Of a stretch of 64,000 nt of DNA, positions 25,340-32,984 are shown piece after piece. The DNA comes from JAVBNW01 sp031551255 (lineage in GTDB: Bacteria > Bacillota > Clostridia > Christensenellales > UBA1750). Numbering within the stretch: position 1 is the stretch's first letter; each line of letters starts with the position of its first letter. The DNA is taken from the NCBI GenBank assembly GCA_031551255.1, contig JAVBNW010000068.1:1-64000 (forward strand), given 5' to 3'. Both the position numbers and the translations under genes were made by a program. The notes beneath the pieces are model-generated. The model saw only the letters and a program-made list of their open reading frames with translations. It was not told the origin of the DNA and searched no databases.

Positions 25340-25945
25340 TTAGGTTTTTACGGCCTTTGCAACAAAAAGAGAATAAGGAACAGGTTTCCCGTCAATCACT
25401 TTCGTGCTTTCGTAAAATTTCTTTATTTCTATTTTACCAAACCCAGTATCGTTCAATAATACAGACATTTGCATTTGCTCAAAACCGTTATGTCCATCAA
25501 AATCAGGCTCTGACATGTGAAATCCATTGTCATCTTTATCTAAATCAATTATGATAAGTTTTCCATCTTCAACAAGTAAGTCATATAAAACCCTAAGGAT
25601 TTCTTCGATATTCTTTATGTGATGCAAAACCATAGAAGTAAAAATAAAGTCAAACCTTTTATCCGGTAGCTTTTCATTGAGCAAATCTATTCGAACCGCT
25701 TCGGCGCTAGGAATGTCAGAAATTTTCCTGTTAATCTCATCAATCATCCCTTTTGAAGCATCAATAAAAGTAATTGATGAAAACAGATCGATTAATTCCA
25801 GACCAATAAGACCTGTCCCACAGCCAAATTCCATAGCAAATTGACAACGATTGTCAATATATTGCCGTATACAGCTTGCTATTTCCTTTGCTCTTTCTTT
25901 ACGTCTAATTGTATCAAAATTCTTAGCATGCGCATCAAAATCCAT
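25340..25945 (-). CDS. Class I SAM-dependent methyltransferase
   Basis: The 201-residue cytoplasmic protein has the SAM-binding motif FGCGTGLIGLELIDL (around residues 40-54), motif II-like ITFIDASKGMIDE, and FIFTSMVLHHI near motif IV. This is the UbiE/Methyltransf_11-like pattern for small-molecule methylation. The acceptor is unknown. The gene is AT-richer than the chromosome to its left and is bordered by repeats shared with the next methyltransferase gene, which suggests recent acquisition. Confidence 0.88.
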   Translation of the reverse strand: MDFDAHAKNFDTIRRKERAKEIASCIRQYIDNRCQFAMEFGCGTGLIGLELIDLFSSITFIDASKGMIDEINRKISDIPSAEAVRIDLLNEKLPDKRFDFIFTSMVLHHIKNIEEILRVLYDLLVEDGKLIIIDLDKDDNGFHMSEPDFDGHNGFEQMQMSVLLNDTGFGKIEIKKFYESTKVIDGKPVPYSLFVAKAVKT

Positions 25946-26080
25946 CCTGTACCTCCACCGCTATAAATTATCTTCAAAATTATTCTGAGCTAATTGTGGC
26001 ACACAGGTCGGATACGGCCCAATGCCTTTGCGTTCGACCGCTTTCATAAATTCTGGGATGATTGGCGATTTTAGATAGTA

Positions 26081-26100
26081 GGGAAGCAAAGAAAATGCTT
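26081..26100. repeat. 20-bp repeat bordering methyltransferase gene 2
   Basis: This is the second copy of the 25308-25327 repeat. It overlaps the stop codon of the 26099-26899 gene. A further pair of similar sequences lies upstream of the two genes (about 26028-26057 and 26960-26990, both containing GCTTTCAT-A/G-AATYCTGG). Confidence 0.6.
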
Positions 26101-26899
26101 ATTTTCTGCAAATCATCAAAGCATGGTCTGAAAGTCCCGTGCACGACGGACTATCGACCATTCTGTCGGCAAGCTTCATGTATAAGGCAAGTGTTTCTTC
26201 ACTCATCGTATTGATAGCCCCTTGGGCAAAAACATAATCCACTCCGCAATTCTTAACAATATCGAGATTTTTCTGCTTTGCGTCATGTTCCATCTCTTCA
26301 GGGGATGTGAAAAAGAAAACGCCTTGCAGTGACTCTAACGTGCTATGCTCAAGAATGAATTTATCCGGTTCTACGCTTGCGTATTCATTTCGCCATTTGT
26401 CATCGACACAAGCCGCAGCATAAACGCCCAGCCTATTTATATAGGAAAACGCCAATATCGCATCTGCCCGGGCTATTCTACAACACTCATCAAAGACCTC
26501 CGACCTCTCTTCTCGAGGTAAATGGTACATAGGGCCAAGGCATAAGACGACATCAAAGGCATTATCGGGTATGTCGGACAAATTAGTAGCGTCCCCAACT
26601 GCCGCGCGGATGTTTTTCTTTCCCGCTGCGGCAATCTTCTTGTTAAACACCGCAATATTGTCCGCAGAAAGGTCTATGCCCGTGTAATGAGCACAAAAAT
26701 CAGAAAAATGCATTCCATAATATCCTGTCGCGCATCCTACTTCTATTACGTTAGCGCCTGCGTGGATAAATTCGCTTAGCAATTTCTTTGTATAGTGAAA
26801 TTCAAGATTTCTCGCCCTTGATTCCGAAGCCCTGTCATCTTCGTTATAGCCGCCATAAAAGCCAACTACTTTTTCATGATTTGAAGCCAAGTTTACCAC
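26099..26899 (-). CDS. Class I SAM-dependent methyltransferase
   Basis: This 266-residue methyltransferase has NVIEVGCATGYYGMHFSDFC as motif I (about residues 50-70), HYTGIDLSADNIAVF as motif II, and FDVVLCLGPMYHLPREE, the L-G-P-x-Y-H-L form typical of small-molecule methyltransferases. The acceptor is unknown. The start is uncertain: GTG at 26899, or a TTG at 26890 with AGGCGG upstream. AT-rich codon use and bordering repeats match the neighbouring methyltransferase, though the two proteins are not close copies. Confidence 0.87.
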   Translation of the reverse strand: MVNLASNHEKVVGFYGGYNEDDRASESRARNLEFHYTKKLLSEFIHAGANVIEVGCATGYYGMHFSDFCAHYTGIDLSADNIAVFNKKIAAAGKKNIRAAVGDATNLSDIPDNAFDVVLCLGPMYHLPREERSEVFDECCRIARADAILAFSYINRLGVYAAACVDDKWRNEYASVEPDKFILEHSTLESLQGVFFFTSPEEMEHDAKQKNLDIVKNCGVDYVFAQGAINTMSEETLALYMKLADRMVDSPSCTGLSDHALMICRK

Positions 26900-27143
26900 C
26901 GCCTGGTATAAATTATTCCCGTTCTCATGCTGAACTGATCATATCACACAAATAGAAAGCGGTCGAATGCTTTCATGAATCCTGGAATACAAGGACGAAA
27001 TAGATGCGTCTTTCACACCTCTCCTCGCAAGGATGAAGGCTCTAGGCGTATTTTCAATCACCTTGTAAGGATCATAGCCCGTTTGGATTTTCTGTCACGG
27101 AGCCCGCCTCTTGCATATATTGATCCGGGAAAAGAGGTGCACC

Positions 27144-27893
27144 ATGAACAACTTTTGTAGAAACAGCGGCCACTGGTCGCATTTGGGAAATCAAGGCAGC
27201 TGTCTGCCCCGCCGGTGTGCTGAAGGTCCGCAAGGTCTCATCGGCCCGACAGGCCCACAAGGCCCCAGCCTTATACCGGAACCCGATCCGCTATTTGACC
27301 CGTGTAAATTTGTGCGCGTGAATGAAAACGGCGAGTATGTGCTTGTGGAAGTACTGGGCCTAAATACGGGCAGTCTGCCAAACGCAGATGCCTACAATGC
27401 ATGGTCTTTTGATCCGATTGGCCTTAACGCAGGCGTACCGCTGCCCTTGGGGCAGTTGTATTTGACACGCATGATCCTCCAGTGTGCGGTGTTTATTTTT
27501 GATGTTTCCTATGTCATCACTGCTGCGGGCACCGGTTTGACGGCGGGCGCGTGCGGCATAGGGCTCTACAACAACGCGGGTACGCTCGTAGCATCCGCGC
27601 CCAATCCGCAAACCGATTGGACAACGACTGGTCAAAAACTGACTAGCCTTTCCTCGCCCATAACTTTGGGCAACCCGGAGGGGCCGGAGCATATTTTCGT
27701 GGCATTCCTTGTCAATGGCACGACAAGCCCCTCGTTTTTGGCGGCGCCAACGGGTATCGGAAATTCGCTGGTCCGCCCCAGTACAAAACCCGACCGCTTT
27801 TCGCTTTTCGGGACGGGGCTGACAGCACTTCCATCCACGATTCCATTCCTGGGTATGCAGGCCAGCACGATCGGCATCTGGGATGCTATCTAG
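27144..27893 (+). CDS. Collagen-like repeat protein with C-terminal jelly-roll-like domain
   Basis: The 249-residue protein has a Cys/His-rich start and a very short collagen-like tract, GPQGLIGPTGPQGPS (five Gly-x-y triplets, residues about 29-43). A beta-rich C-terminal domain of about 180 residues follows. This layout is seen in BclA-like exosporium proteins of spore-formers, where the C-terminal domain trimerises. Here the collagen stretch is unusually short. The ATG at 27144 follows AGAGGTG. It is monocistronic and ends at a strong terminator. A spore-surface role is inferred only. Confidence 0.7.
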   Translation: MNNFCRNSGHWSHLGNQGSCLPRRCAEGPQGLIGPTGPQGPSLIPEPDPLFDPCKFVRVNENGEYVLVEVLGLNTGSLPNADAYNAWSFDPIGLNAGVPLPLGQLYLTRMILQCAVFIFDVSYVITAAGTGLTAGACGIGLYNNAGTLVASAPNPQTDWTTTGQKLTSLSSPITLGNPEGPEHIFVAFLVNGTTSPSFLAAPTGIGNSLVRPSTKPDRFSLFGTGLTALPSTIPFLGMQASTIGIWDAI

Positions 27894-27999
27894 CGGCTAT
27901 CCCAATGGCAGCATAATGACATTTTTGCCGCAGCAAATCACCAAAAACCCCTCAGCCCAAGTTCAACACCGATAGGGATAACACCGCAATCGGAGGATG

Positions 28000-28038
28000 G
28001 GACATAGAGCGTGAAGCAGCACCCTATGTCCTGTTTTT
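28000..28038 (+). terminator. Intrinsic terminator after the collagen-like gene
   Basis: GGACATAG (28000-28007) pairs with CTATGTCC (28024-28031), followed by TGTTTTT. It lies about 110 bp past the stop. Confidence 0.75.
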
Positions 28039-28180
28039 CGCCTTACCCCGCACAGCTCACAGGAAAAGGCAGTGATACCCTTTTTCGGAGATTTACTAAA
28101 AGTATAATTCGTAAAGCCGTTGCGGACACTGCCCGCAAGCTGTGTTAGGCATGATTGTCACACCTCCATTCCCGCCCTGC

Positions 28181-28212
28181 CCCCAAAACACGGCTTGCAT
28201 CTTGTTTTGGGG
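28181..28212. other. Perfect intergenic hairpin
   Basis: CCCCAAAACA (28181-28190) and TGTTTTGGGG (28203-28212) form a perfect 10-bp stem around a 12-nt loop. It lies upstream of the HD-gene promoter, in a 27894-28361 stretch that otherwise holds only a terminator and this promoter. Confidence 0.55.
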
Positions 28213-28246
28213 CTGCAAAGTCCCTGCGGGGGCTTTGGGATGAAGA

Positions 28247-28275
28247 TTGATAATTTGAGGGCGGCGCGCTATACT
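28247..28275 (+). promoter_or_regulatory. Sigma-A promoter for the HD-domain gene
   Basis: TTGATA (28247-28252), a 17-bp spacer, then TATACT (28270-28275). The transcript would begin near 28282, about 80 nt before the ATG at 28362. Confidence 0.65.
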
Positions 28276-28361
28276 GTGAATGGTAGATTCGTTAGGCGCG
28301 CCGGCGCATAATGGATGCGACATAGGGGCTAATTTATATAACCTGCAGAAAGTTGGTCTCA

Positions 28362-29360
28362 ATGTATACTTCGATATATACCAATGATACACCCATATTT
28401 ATAGAACAGTTGGCAAACACTCCAGAAATGCGCAGATTGCGTAATGTCGGGATGCATTGTGGCTGTGAACACGCAAAATTTCCAATCTATCGAAAAGAGA
28501 TAATGCCATACACACGTTTCATGCATAGTGTGGGCGTTGCAAAGATCGTTTGGAATTTTTCGCGAGATACTAAGCAGACAATCGCAGGATTACTGCATGA
28601 TATTGCAACACCGGTTTTTGCGCATACAATTGATTTTTTGAACGGCGACCACTTAGCACAAGAAACAACTGAAGATAAAACCTTGCAATTTATAGAAAAT
28701 TCAAAAGAAATCAGGGCGCTGCTCAAAGAATATCATGTATGTGTCGAAGAGATAAGTGACTATCATATGTATCCTATTGCCGATAATGATACACCTATGC
28801 TTTCGGCTGACCGCTTGGAATATACCCTTGGCAATGGTTTTTGCGTATATCATATGGAGCAAAATTACCTGAAAAGCATTTATTCGGATTTAATTGTTAC
28901 GCAAAACGAAAACGGCGAAGATGAGCTTTGTTTTCAAACTATTCGAGCGGCTACAGATTTTACTCAAATTTCATTGCGTAATTCCCGCTTATTTGTATCG
29001 GACGAAGATCGTTACTCAATGCAACATTTAGCTGACATTATCAAGTGCGCCATAGATAATGGTGTTTTGACGCTTGATGATCTATATTTAACTGAATACG
29101 AAGTCATCAGTAGACTGATTGCAGATGAAAAATTATCCATATTGTGGAAGAGATATTCGGAGATTTCTGCTGTCACATCATCATCGGAAAAACTGGGAAA
29201 CCAGTATTGCGTAAATGTTTCCGCAAAGAAGCGGTATATCAACCCATTAGTGCTTGTGGGCAATAGCGCTATGAGACTGACAGATTTGGATGACGATATG
29301 CGGAATCAGATTCAATCGTTCTTGGACGTAGACTTTAACAAATGGCTCTACGCAGTATAA
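28362..29360 (+). CDS. HD-domain metal-dependent phosphohydrolase
   Basis: The 332-residue protein has an HD domain. His55 is in TRFMHSVGVAKI and His79-Asp80 are in IAGLLHDIATPVFAHTIDF, which supply metal ligands; SADRLEYTLGN near residue 147 carries the later Asp. The family cleaves phosphomonoesters, dNTPs or cyclic nucleotides. The pattern resembles dGTPase/SAMHD-like HD proteins, but the substrate is not known. The start could be the ATG at 28362 or a TTG at 28353. The gene is clearly AT-richer than the left half of the window and stands alone behind its own promoter. Confidence 0.85.
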   Translation: MYTSIYTNDTPIFIEQLANTPEMRRLRNVGMHCGCEHAKFPIYRKEIMPYTRFMHSVGVAKIVWNFSRDTKQTIAGLLHDIATPVFAHTIDFLNGDHLAQETTEDKTLQFIENSKEIRALLKEYHVCVEEISDYHMYPIADNDTPMLSADRLEYTLGNGFCVYHMEQNYLKSIYSDLIVTQNENGEDELCFQTIRAATDFTQISLRNSRLFVSDEDRYSMQHLADIIKCAIDNGVLTLDDLYLTEYEVISRLIADEKLSILWKRYSEISAVTSSSEKLGNQYCVNVSAKKRYINPLVLVGNSAMRLTDLDDDMRNQIQSFLDVDFNKWLYAV

Positions 29361-29427
29361 GCAAACTGTCGTGCGTTGTTAAGATTTGAAACGCCCCTTG
29401 ATTACTATAATTATCTACACAATACAA

Positions 29428-29455
29428 CAGGACTGCCCAAAATCGGGCAGCCCTG
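29428..29455 (+). terminator. Hairpin downstream of the HD gene
   Basis: CAGG-A-CTGCCC pairs with GGGCAG-C-CCTG around an AAAATC loop. No long T-run follows, so termination is only probable. The stretch 29361-30068 holds this hairpin, GC-rich intergenic sequence without a supported gene, the tRNA terminator and the attachment junction. Confidence 0.5.
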
Positions 29456-29831
29456 CTGTGTTGCTAGTTGTTAACAATCCCTACGAGCGCAAAGCCAATG
29501 ACCGCGGGGTTTTCTCGGAATCCATGGACGACATGTTTCCACCCTCTACCTCGTCATTTCCCTCGCCTCGTCGCTTTTCATATTCTTTATCCCTGCCAAA
29601 GCCCAAAGGAGCCTCAGCTTCTTTCGTAGAAGAGGGCCATGGAGCGCTCAGATGTGAATTGCGTGGATGAAATAAACGCATCTTCCCACGTCCCCCCATG
29701 CTCCTCGTCCTGCGAAGGGGGATTTCGGTGCGCGGCGCGCCCCGACGGCCATTCCCCCGCGCAGCTCCGGCCCCGAGGCGAGCTTCCGAGGGGGACCGCA
29801 GCCCCCTTCGGAAAGGGAGGAGCCACGGAGC

Positions 29832-29866
29832 GCAAAAATCCGCATCCCTCGCAAGGATGCGGACTT
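29832..29866 (-). terminator. Terminator of the original tRNA-Arg gene
   Basis: On the minus strand GTCCGCATCC and GGATGCGGAT pair around TTGCGAG, followed by TTTTT. It sits 23 bp beyond the tRNA 3' end and would end the tRNA transcript. Confidence 0.7.
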
Positions 29867-29888
29867 TTGAGCGCAGTGCGCCCCGGTA

Positions 29889-29933
29889 TGGCGCTCCCGG
29901 AGGGATTCGAACCCCCGACCTCCGGTTTAGGAA
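29889..29933 (-). tRNA. 3' half of tRNA-Arg(CCT): prophage attachment junction
   Basis: On the minus strand the segment runs from the anticodon loop TTCCTAA (anticodon CCT) through ACCGG, variable loop AGGTC, T arm GGGGGTTCGAATCCCTC, acceptor CGGGAGC, discriminator G and an encoded CCA (29889-29891). The 5' half is absent: bases beyond about 29935 do not supply the D arm or the GCTCCCG acceptor strand. This is what an integrase leaves when a phage enters the 3' half of a tRNA gene. The regenerated intact tRNA should lie past base 64000. Confidence 0.85.
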
Positions 29934-30068
29934 ATCGACGATTCGCGAGTTAAGGCACATTGTAAAATCTTTACGTGCCTCTATTAGGCGGTTTTTGCGA
30001 GAGGTTGTCGCATCGTGCGTTATAGTGATTCTTCGCATGTGGGTGGAATGTGGGTAAATATCCCATGT

Positions 30069-31076
30069 TCACGATATAGCCGTAGCTAATAGGTCTGGTA
30101 GATTACGAGCAATGATAGCACCTACCGAGGTAAAGTTATATTGAATAATATAATTGAAGATGCGCAAATCATCAATTTCTAACTCCAGGTGGCTTTGTAG
30201 ATCGCTTTCAGTAATGCAAATCACTTTTAAATATGGTTCCACTTTCTTTATAATGCACATTTTTATAATTGAACTATAGCCATAACGACCATTTCGACGT
30301 ACTAATTCTTTATCTAATATTTCCATTATTGTATTAACAATTTTTTCTCTCTCTTTGGGATCCAGAATTTTATTTTTTAGAGCCTGTTCAATGCTTGTTC
30401 TATTCTTCGTCAAGGAATAGTAATTATGTTGGCGGAGTTTTTCATACAGGCTAGATATTTGCTCCTCCAGGGGAATTGATAAACGAATACCGGTCGATGG
30501 TGATTTTATTAAGTTTATATCTTCCATGTAACGGAATATTGGATGAAAGCTTTTGCCTCTCAAAATTTCGCTTATTAATTGCTTATAATAAATGAATGAT
30601 TCTCTATTTTTTTTTACGTTAGAAACATTAAGGAAAAAATTCAAAATTTGTATATGCACCAATACTTCTCGGGATGTCTTGGATAATATTTTTAGAGCTT
30701 CGTTTATCATTAGTTTGTCTATTCCATCATCATTCGCAGTAATATATTCAATAGCCAATTTAATTGTTAGAGAATCAAACTCATCGGTTGGGTTGCTAGC
30801 GGCGATCTTAGTTAAATTTGCAAGCATATATTGAATTATAGGTTCGTTGAAGGTATTTATCGCTTCTGGTTTTAGGTGATAGATTTGCTCTAGTAGCTTG
30901 TTAACCACTCGCATAACACGCGCTTCGGCAATATCCGCCGCCTCTTGTGCTAATCTATATGCATTACTCCGATACACATCTAGTATTAGCTCTTTCGTAT
31001 CAAAATACGATAAACCGTAATAATTAGCAATATTGTCACCTTTTTTATTGCTTTGCATAAATTCTTTATTTTCCAC
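30069..31076 (-). CDS. Prophage accessory protein resembling the LPO_1073/Vpar_1526 family
   Basis: The 335-residue, AT-rich, mostly helical protein has no signal peptide or membrane segment. The N-terminus SNKKGDNIANYYGLSYFD and the next stretch, rich in ELILDVYRSNAYRLAQEAAD-like helix, recall proteins named LPO_1073/Vpar_1526 family, from memory only; function unknown. It begins at a GTG (31076) behind GAAGGAG, overlapping the upstream membrane-protein gene by 11 bp, so the two are coupled. It sits between the lysis genes and the attachment site, a common position for lysogeny-expressed cargo such as defence genes. A role in phage exclusion is inferred. Confidence 0.6.
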   Translation of the reverse strand: MENKEFMQSNKKGDNIANYYGLSYFDTKELILDVYRSNAYRLAQEAADIAEARVMRVVNKLLEQIYHLKPEAINTFNEPIIQYMLANLTKIAASNPTDEFDSLTIKLAIEYITANDDGIDKLMINEALKILSKTSREVLVHIQILNFFLNVSNVKKNRESFIYYKQLISEILRGKSFHPIFRYMEDINLIKSPSTGIRLSIPLEEQISSLYEKLRQHNYYSLTKNRTSIEQALKNKILDPKEREKIVNTIMEILDKELVRRNGRYGYSSIIKMCIIKKVEPYLKVICITESDLQSHLELEIDDLRIFNYIIQYNFTSVGAIIARNLPDLLATAIS

Positions 31077-31266
31077 TTAAGTCTCCTTCAGTGTAAAAAT
31101 TATCTCCAATCTTATTTTTTTGAATTGTTTTTTTGGTAATAGATATATCTTTTTGAATTTTAGTCACTTTACCCAACGCAACCAGGGATACTACAAGACT
31201 AAGCAAAGCAAATAAGTTTTGAAGAATATCTGACCAGTGATCTGCGAAAAATTTCCCCCAACCCAT
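31066..31266 (-). CDS. Small one-helix membrane protein, partner of the 30069-31076 gene
   Basis: The 66-residue protein has one transmembrane helix (about residues 14-33, DILQNLFALLSLVVSLVALG), then a basic stretch and a polar tail ending NKIGDNFYTEGDLSGK. The tail shares K-x-G-D-N with the start of the next protein (NKKGDNIANYYG). The ATG at 31266 follows AAAGGAGTG; a longer frame to 31320 would run through the promoter and is rejected. The gene has its own strong promoter downstream of the lysis-operon terminator. It may be the membrane effector of a two-component exclusion module, by inference only. Confidence 0.65.
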   Translation of the reverse strand: MGWGKFFADHWSDILQNLFALLSLVVSLVALGKVTKIQKDISITKKTIQKNKIGDNFYTEGDLSGK

Positions 31267-31291
31267 TGTTTTCACTCCTTTTATTGTCTGG

Positions 31292-31320
31292 ACTATACCA
31301 TCATTTACAAGTGCTGTCAC
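31292..31320 (-). promoter_or_regulatory. Strong sigma-A promoter of the two-gene accessory cassette
   Basis: On the minus strand GTGACA (31315-31320), a 17-bp spacer, and TATAGT (31292-31297), each matching consensus at five of six positions. It would start the RNA near 31285, so the cassette can be expressed in the lysogen independently of late genes. Confidence 0.7.
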
Positions 31321-31332
31321 TCCTTGCCAAAA

Positions 31333-31366
31333 GAAAAAGACGAGACGCCCAACTGGACGCCTCGCC
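31333..31366 (-). terminator. Terminator of the phage late operon
   Basis: On the minus strand GGCGAGGCGTCC pairs with GGGCGTCTCGTC (12 bp with G-U pairs), followed by TTTTT. It directly follows the holin gene and separates the late operon from the accessory cassette. Confidence 0.8.
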
Positions 31367-31371
31367 TTTAC

Positions 31372-31674
31372 TTATTTTGTTTCATACACTGCTGCCTCAA
31401 TAGCCGCTCGAATGATCTCCTCGTCGAACGTAATGCGCCGCACGGCAAGCTGATCCTTCACACGCTGCATGGCATAGTTGATGCGATGTTCCCGTTCTAT
31501 GAAACCAGCATTTGCGTATTGTTCTGCGGCTTGCACGGCGATCTGTGCAACACTGCAAAGATACTGCCAACGCTCATCGCCCAGTTTTGAGCGAATCCAG
31601 GGGATAAGGACGGCTGATATGACAGCGGCGATGAGGCCTATGACAGCGACGATGATCTGGGTAATATCAAGCAT
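31372..31674 (-). CDS. Holin, LL-H family
   Basis: The 100-residue protein has a single N-terminal transmembrane helix (ITQIIVAVIGLIAAVISAVL). A helical domain follows, including AQIAVQAAEQYANAGFIERE and a conserved C-terminal segment EEIIRAAIEAAVYE. This matches the LL-H-type phage holins of Firmicutes, which control the timing of host membrane permeabilisation. It is the last gene of the late operon and overlaps its upstream neighbour by 8 bp. Confidence 0.85.
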   Translation of the reverse strand: MLDITQIIVAVIGLIAAVISAVLIPWIRSKLGDERWQYLCSVAQIAVQAAEQYANAGFIEREHRINYAMQRVKDQLAVRRITFDEEIIRAAIEAAVYETK

Positions 31675-31936
31675 GGCCCGATTCCTCGCTTTCTACGGCA
31701 TCCTGGCCGTATAGTTGCTTCAATTTGATGGTATTCTCGGCGCGGGCTTTCCAGGAGTAAAACCCGACGGCAACAGCTGCGACAGTTCCAATATACGAAA
31801 GCCACACCGCCAGCTCATCATGAGCCTTGAAGAGGACAATGAAGGCCCCTACTGCCACGCCCACAAAGTACGTTGCCATAACAAGGGCAATAATGGCTTT
31901 GGTGAATTCTCGCTTGGGTCGATTCGACTTGCTCAC
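31667..31936 (-). CDS. Two-helix phage membrane protein, lysis module
   Basis: The 89-residue product has two hydrophobic segments (FTKAIIALVMATYFVGVAVG and LSYIGTVAAVAVGFY) and a charged C-terminus. It probably takes part in holin function as a holin-like or anti-holin protein, judged by size, topology and position. I place the start at the GTG at 31936, whose GTGA overlaps the stop of the previous gene. The longer frame to 32014 has an unlikely N-terminus rich in Cys and Arg. Confidence 0.65.
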   Translation of the reverse strand: MSKSNRPKREFTKAIIALVMATYFVGVAVGAFIVLFKAHDELAVWLSYIGTVAAVAVGFYSWKARAENTIKLKQLYGQDAVESEESGHA

Positions 31937-32226
31937 AGGCCACCACGCCCCAAAATCCATGCCGCAAAAGCACCGGCGAGTGCGCCAATAACCGTGCCTA
32001 TCACGGCATCCCAATGCTTCTTGGGACGTTCTTCGATAGCTCGTAACCGACCGTCGTGTTCCTTGATTTCGGCAAGAATATGATCGTTCTGTTCGGTAAG
32101 CCGATAGATGACCTTAAGGATTTCGTCGCTACGATCCAACCGAACCTTAATGTCCCTAATCTCGCGGTTCACCCCGGTAAGGGCTTCCTCTACGCGTGCG
32201 AGACGTTCTTCCGTCGTTCCCGACAT
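31933..32226 (-). CDS. XhlA-like hemolysin/holin accessory protein
   Basis: The 97-residue protein has an N-terminal coiled coil (EERLARVEEALTGVNREIRD onward) and a C-terminal transmembrane helix (HWDAVIGTVIGALAGAFAAWIL). This is the layout of PBSX XhlA-type proteins that act with a holin in host lysis. It lies directly downstream of the endolysin gene with 1 bp between them. Confidence 0.8.
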   Translation of the reverse strand: MSGTTEERLARVEEALTGVNREIRDIKVRLDRSDEILKVIYRLTEQNDHILAEIKEHDGRLRAIEERPKKHWDAVIGTVIGALAGAFAAWILGRGGL

Positions 32227-32227
32227 T

Positions 32228-32911
32228 CTACATCACCCCCAACGCTTTCCCCGTCTGCGGCCCCGCAACGCCGTCCACAGTCAGCCCTTTGGCACGTTGG
32301 AATGCGCGTAGTGCGGTTTCAGTTAGCTCGCCGAAGGAGCCATCGAGGGGGCCAGGGTCATAGCCTGCACGTTTGAGAGCTACCTGTAGTTCTCGCACTG
32401 CATCACCCTTGCAGCCTCTCCATAGTTTTGTACTGCTTTCGGAGGCAGATGTGCCGTTTGAAGCGCCAAAATACTTGACGCTTGTCGCGCCACCGTTCGG
32501 ATCGGTTTGCAGCCACCTAGCACGTCCGGATCTGGTATCTACATGGCAAAAGCCCGGTTTCTGCCCTGGCTTGTATTCGTACAGACCCACACCGCCAAGG
32601 CCCAAGCTATCCGCGTACTGAGCGATAGCACGCGGTGTCACATCGGGTATACGTATGTCGACCGCTTTGCCATAGAGGTGCTGGGATGCTTTTGCACCGT
32701 TGATCTTGGCGTTGTACTTCGGATCGCGGTATCCGCTGGAGATAAGCACCGGCCGGCCGTCGAAGTGGGCACGGATTTTTTCTAACGCCGCCGTCAAATC
32801 CTCACATATTAGTACTTCGTCACCACCGCCCTTGCAAGCAAACTCACGTACGGCAAAATTTGGCGAAGCCTTCGTGACACCGTCTTCCTTCAGGCTATAG
32901 GTCTTGACCAT
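32228..32911 (-). CDS. Endolysin: M15 peptidase with peptidoglycan-binding domain
   Basis: The 227-residue lysin has an N-terminal M15 (peptidase_M15_3) zinc peptidase domain with SGYRDPKYN, SQHLYGKAVDI and GFCHVDTR. His78, Asp85 and His123 should bind zinc. A C-terminal PG_binding_1 domain (about residues 163-227, LWRGCKGDAVRELQVAL to GVAGPQTGKAL) anchors it to the wall. It should cleave peptide cross-links at lysis. No signal peptide is present, so release depends on the holins. The ATG at 32911 has GGAGG 6 bp upstream. Confidence 0.93.
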   Translation of the reverse strand: MVKTYSLKEDGVTKASPNFAVREFACKGGGDEVLICEDLTAALEKIRAHFDGRPVLISSGYRDPKYNAKINGAKASQHLYGKAVDIRIPDVTPRAIAQYADSLGLGGVGLYEYKPGQKPGFCHVDTRSGRARWLQTDPNGGATSVKYFGASNGTSASESSTKLWRGCKGDAVRELQVALKRAGYDPGPLDGSFGELTETALRAFQRAKGLTVDGVAGPQTGKALGVM

Positions 32912-32984
32912 TGGAGGCCTCCGTTTCCGCTGCCATGGTAAGCAGCATAAAGTGACCGGCCGCCGAAGCGTCCGGTATGTGATG

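Noticed and set aside
27894..28361. Possible riboswitch or RNA gene between the collagen-like and HD genes
   Set aside because: Only a terminator, one hairpin and a promoter are visible. No known riboswitch core was recognised.
29481..30038. 185-codon minus-strand frame across the attachment junction
   Set aside because: It spans phage DNA, the tRNA 3' half and chromosomal sequence, so it can only have arisen at integration. It has no domain.
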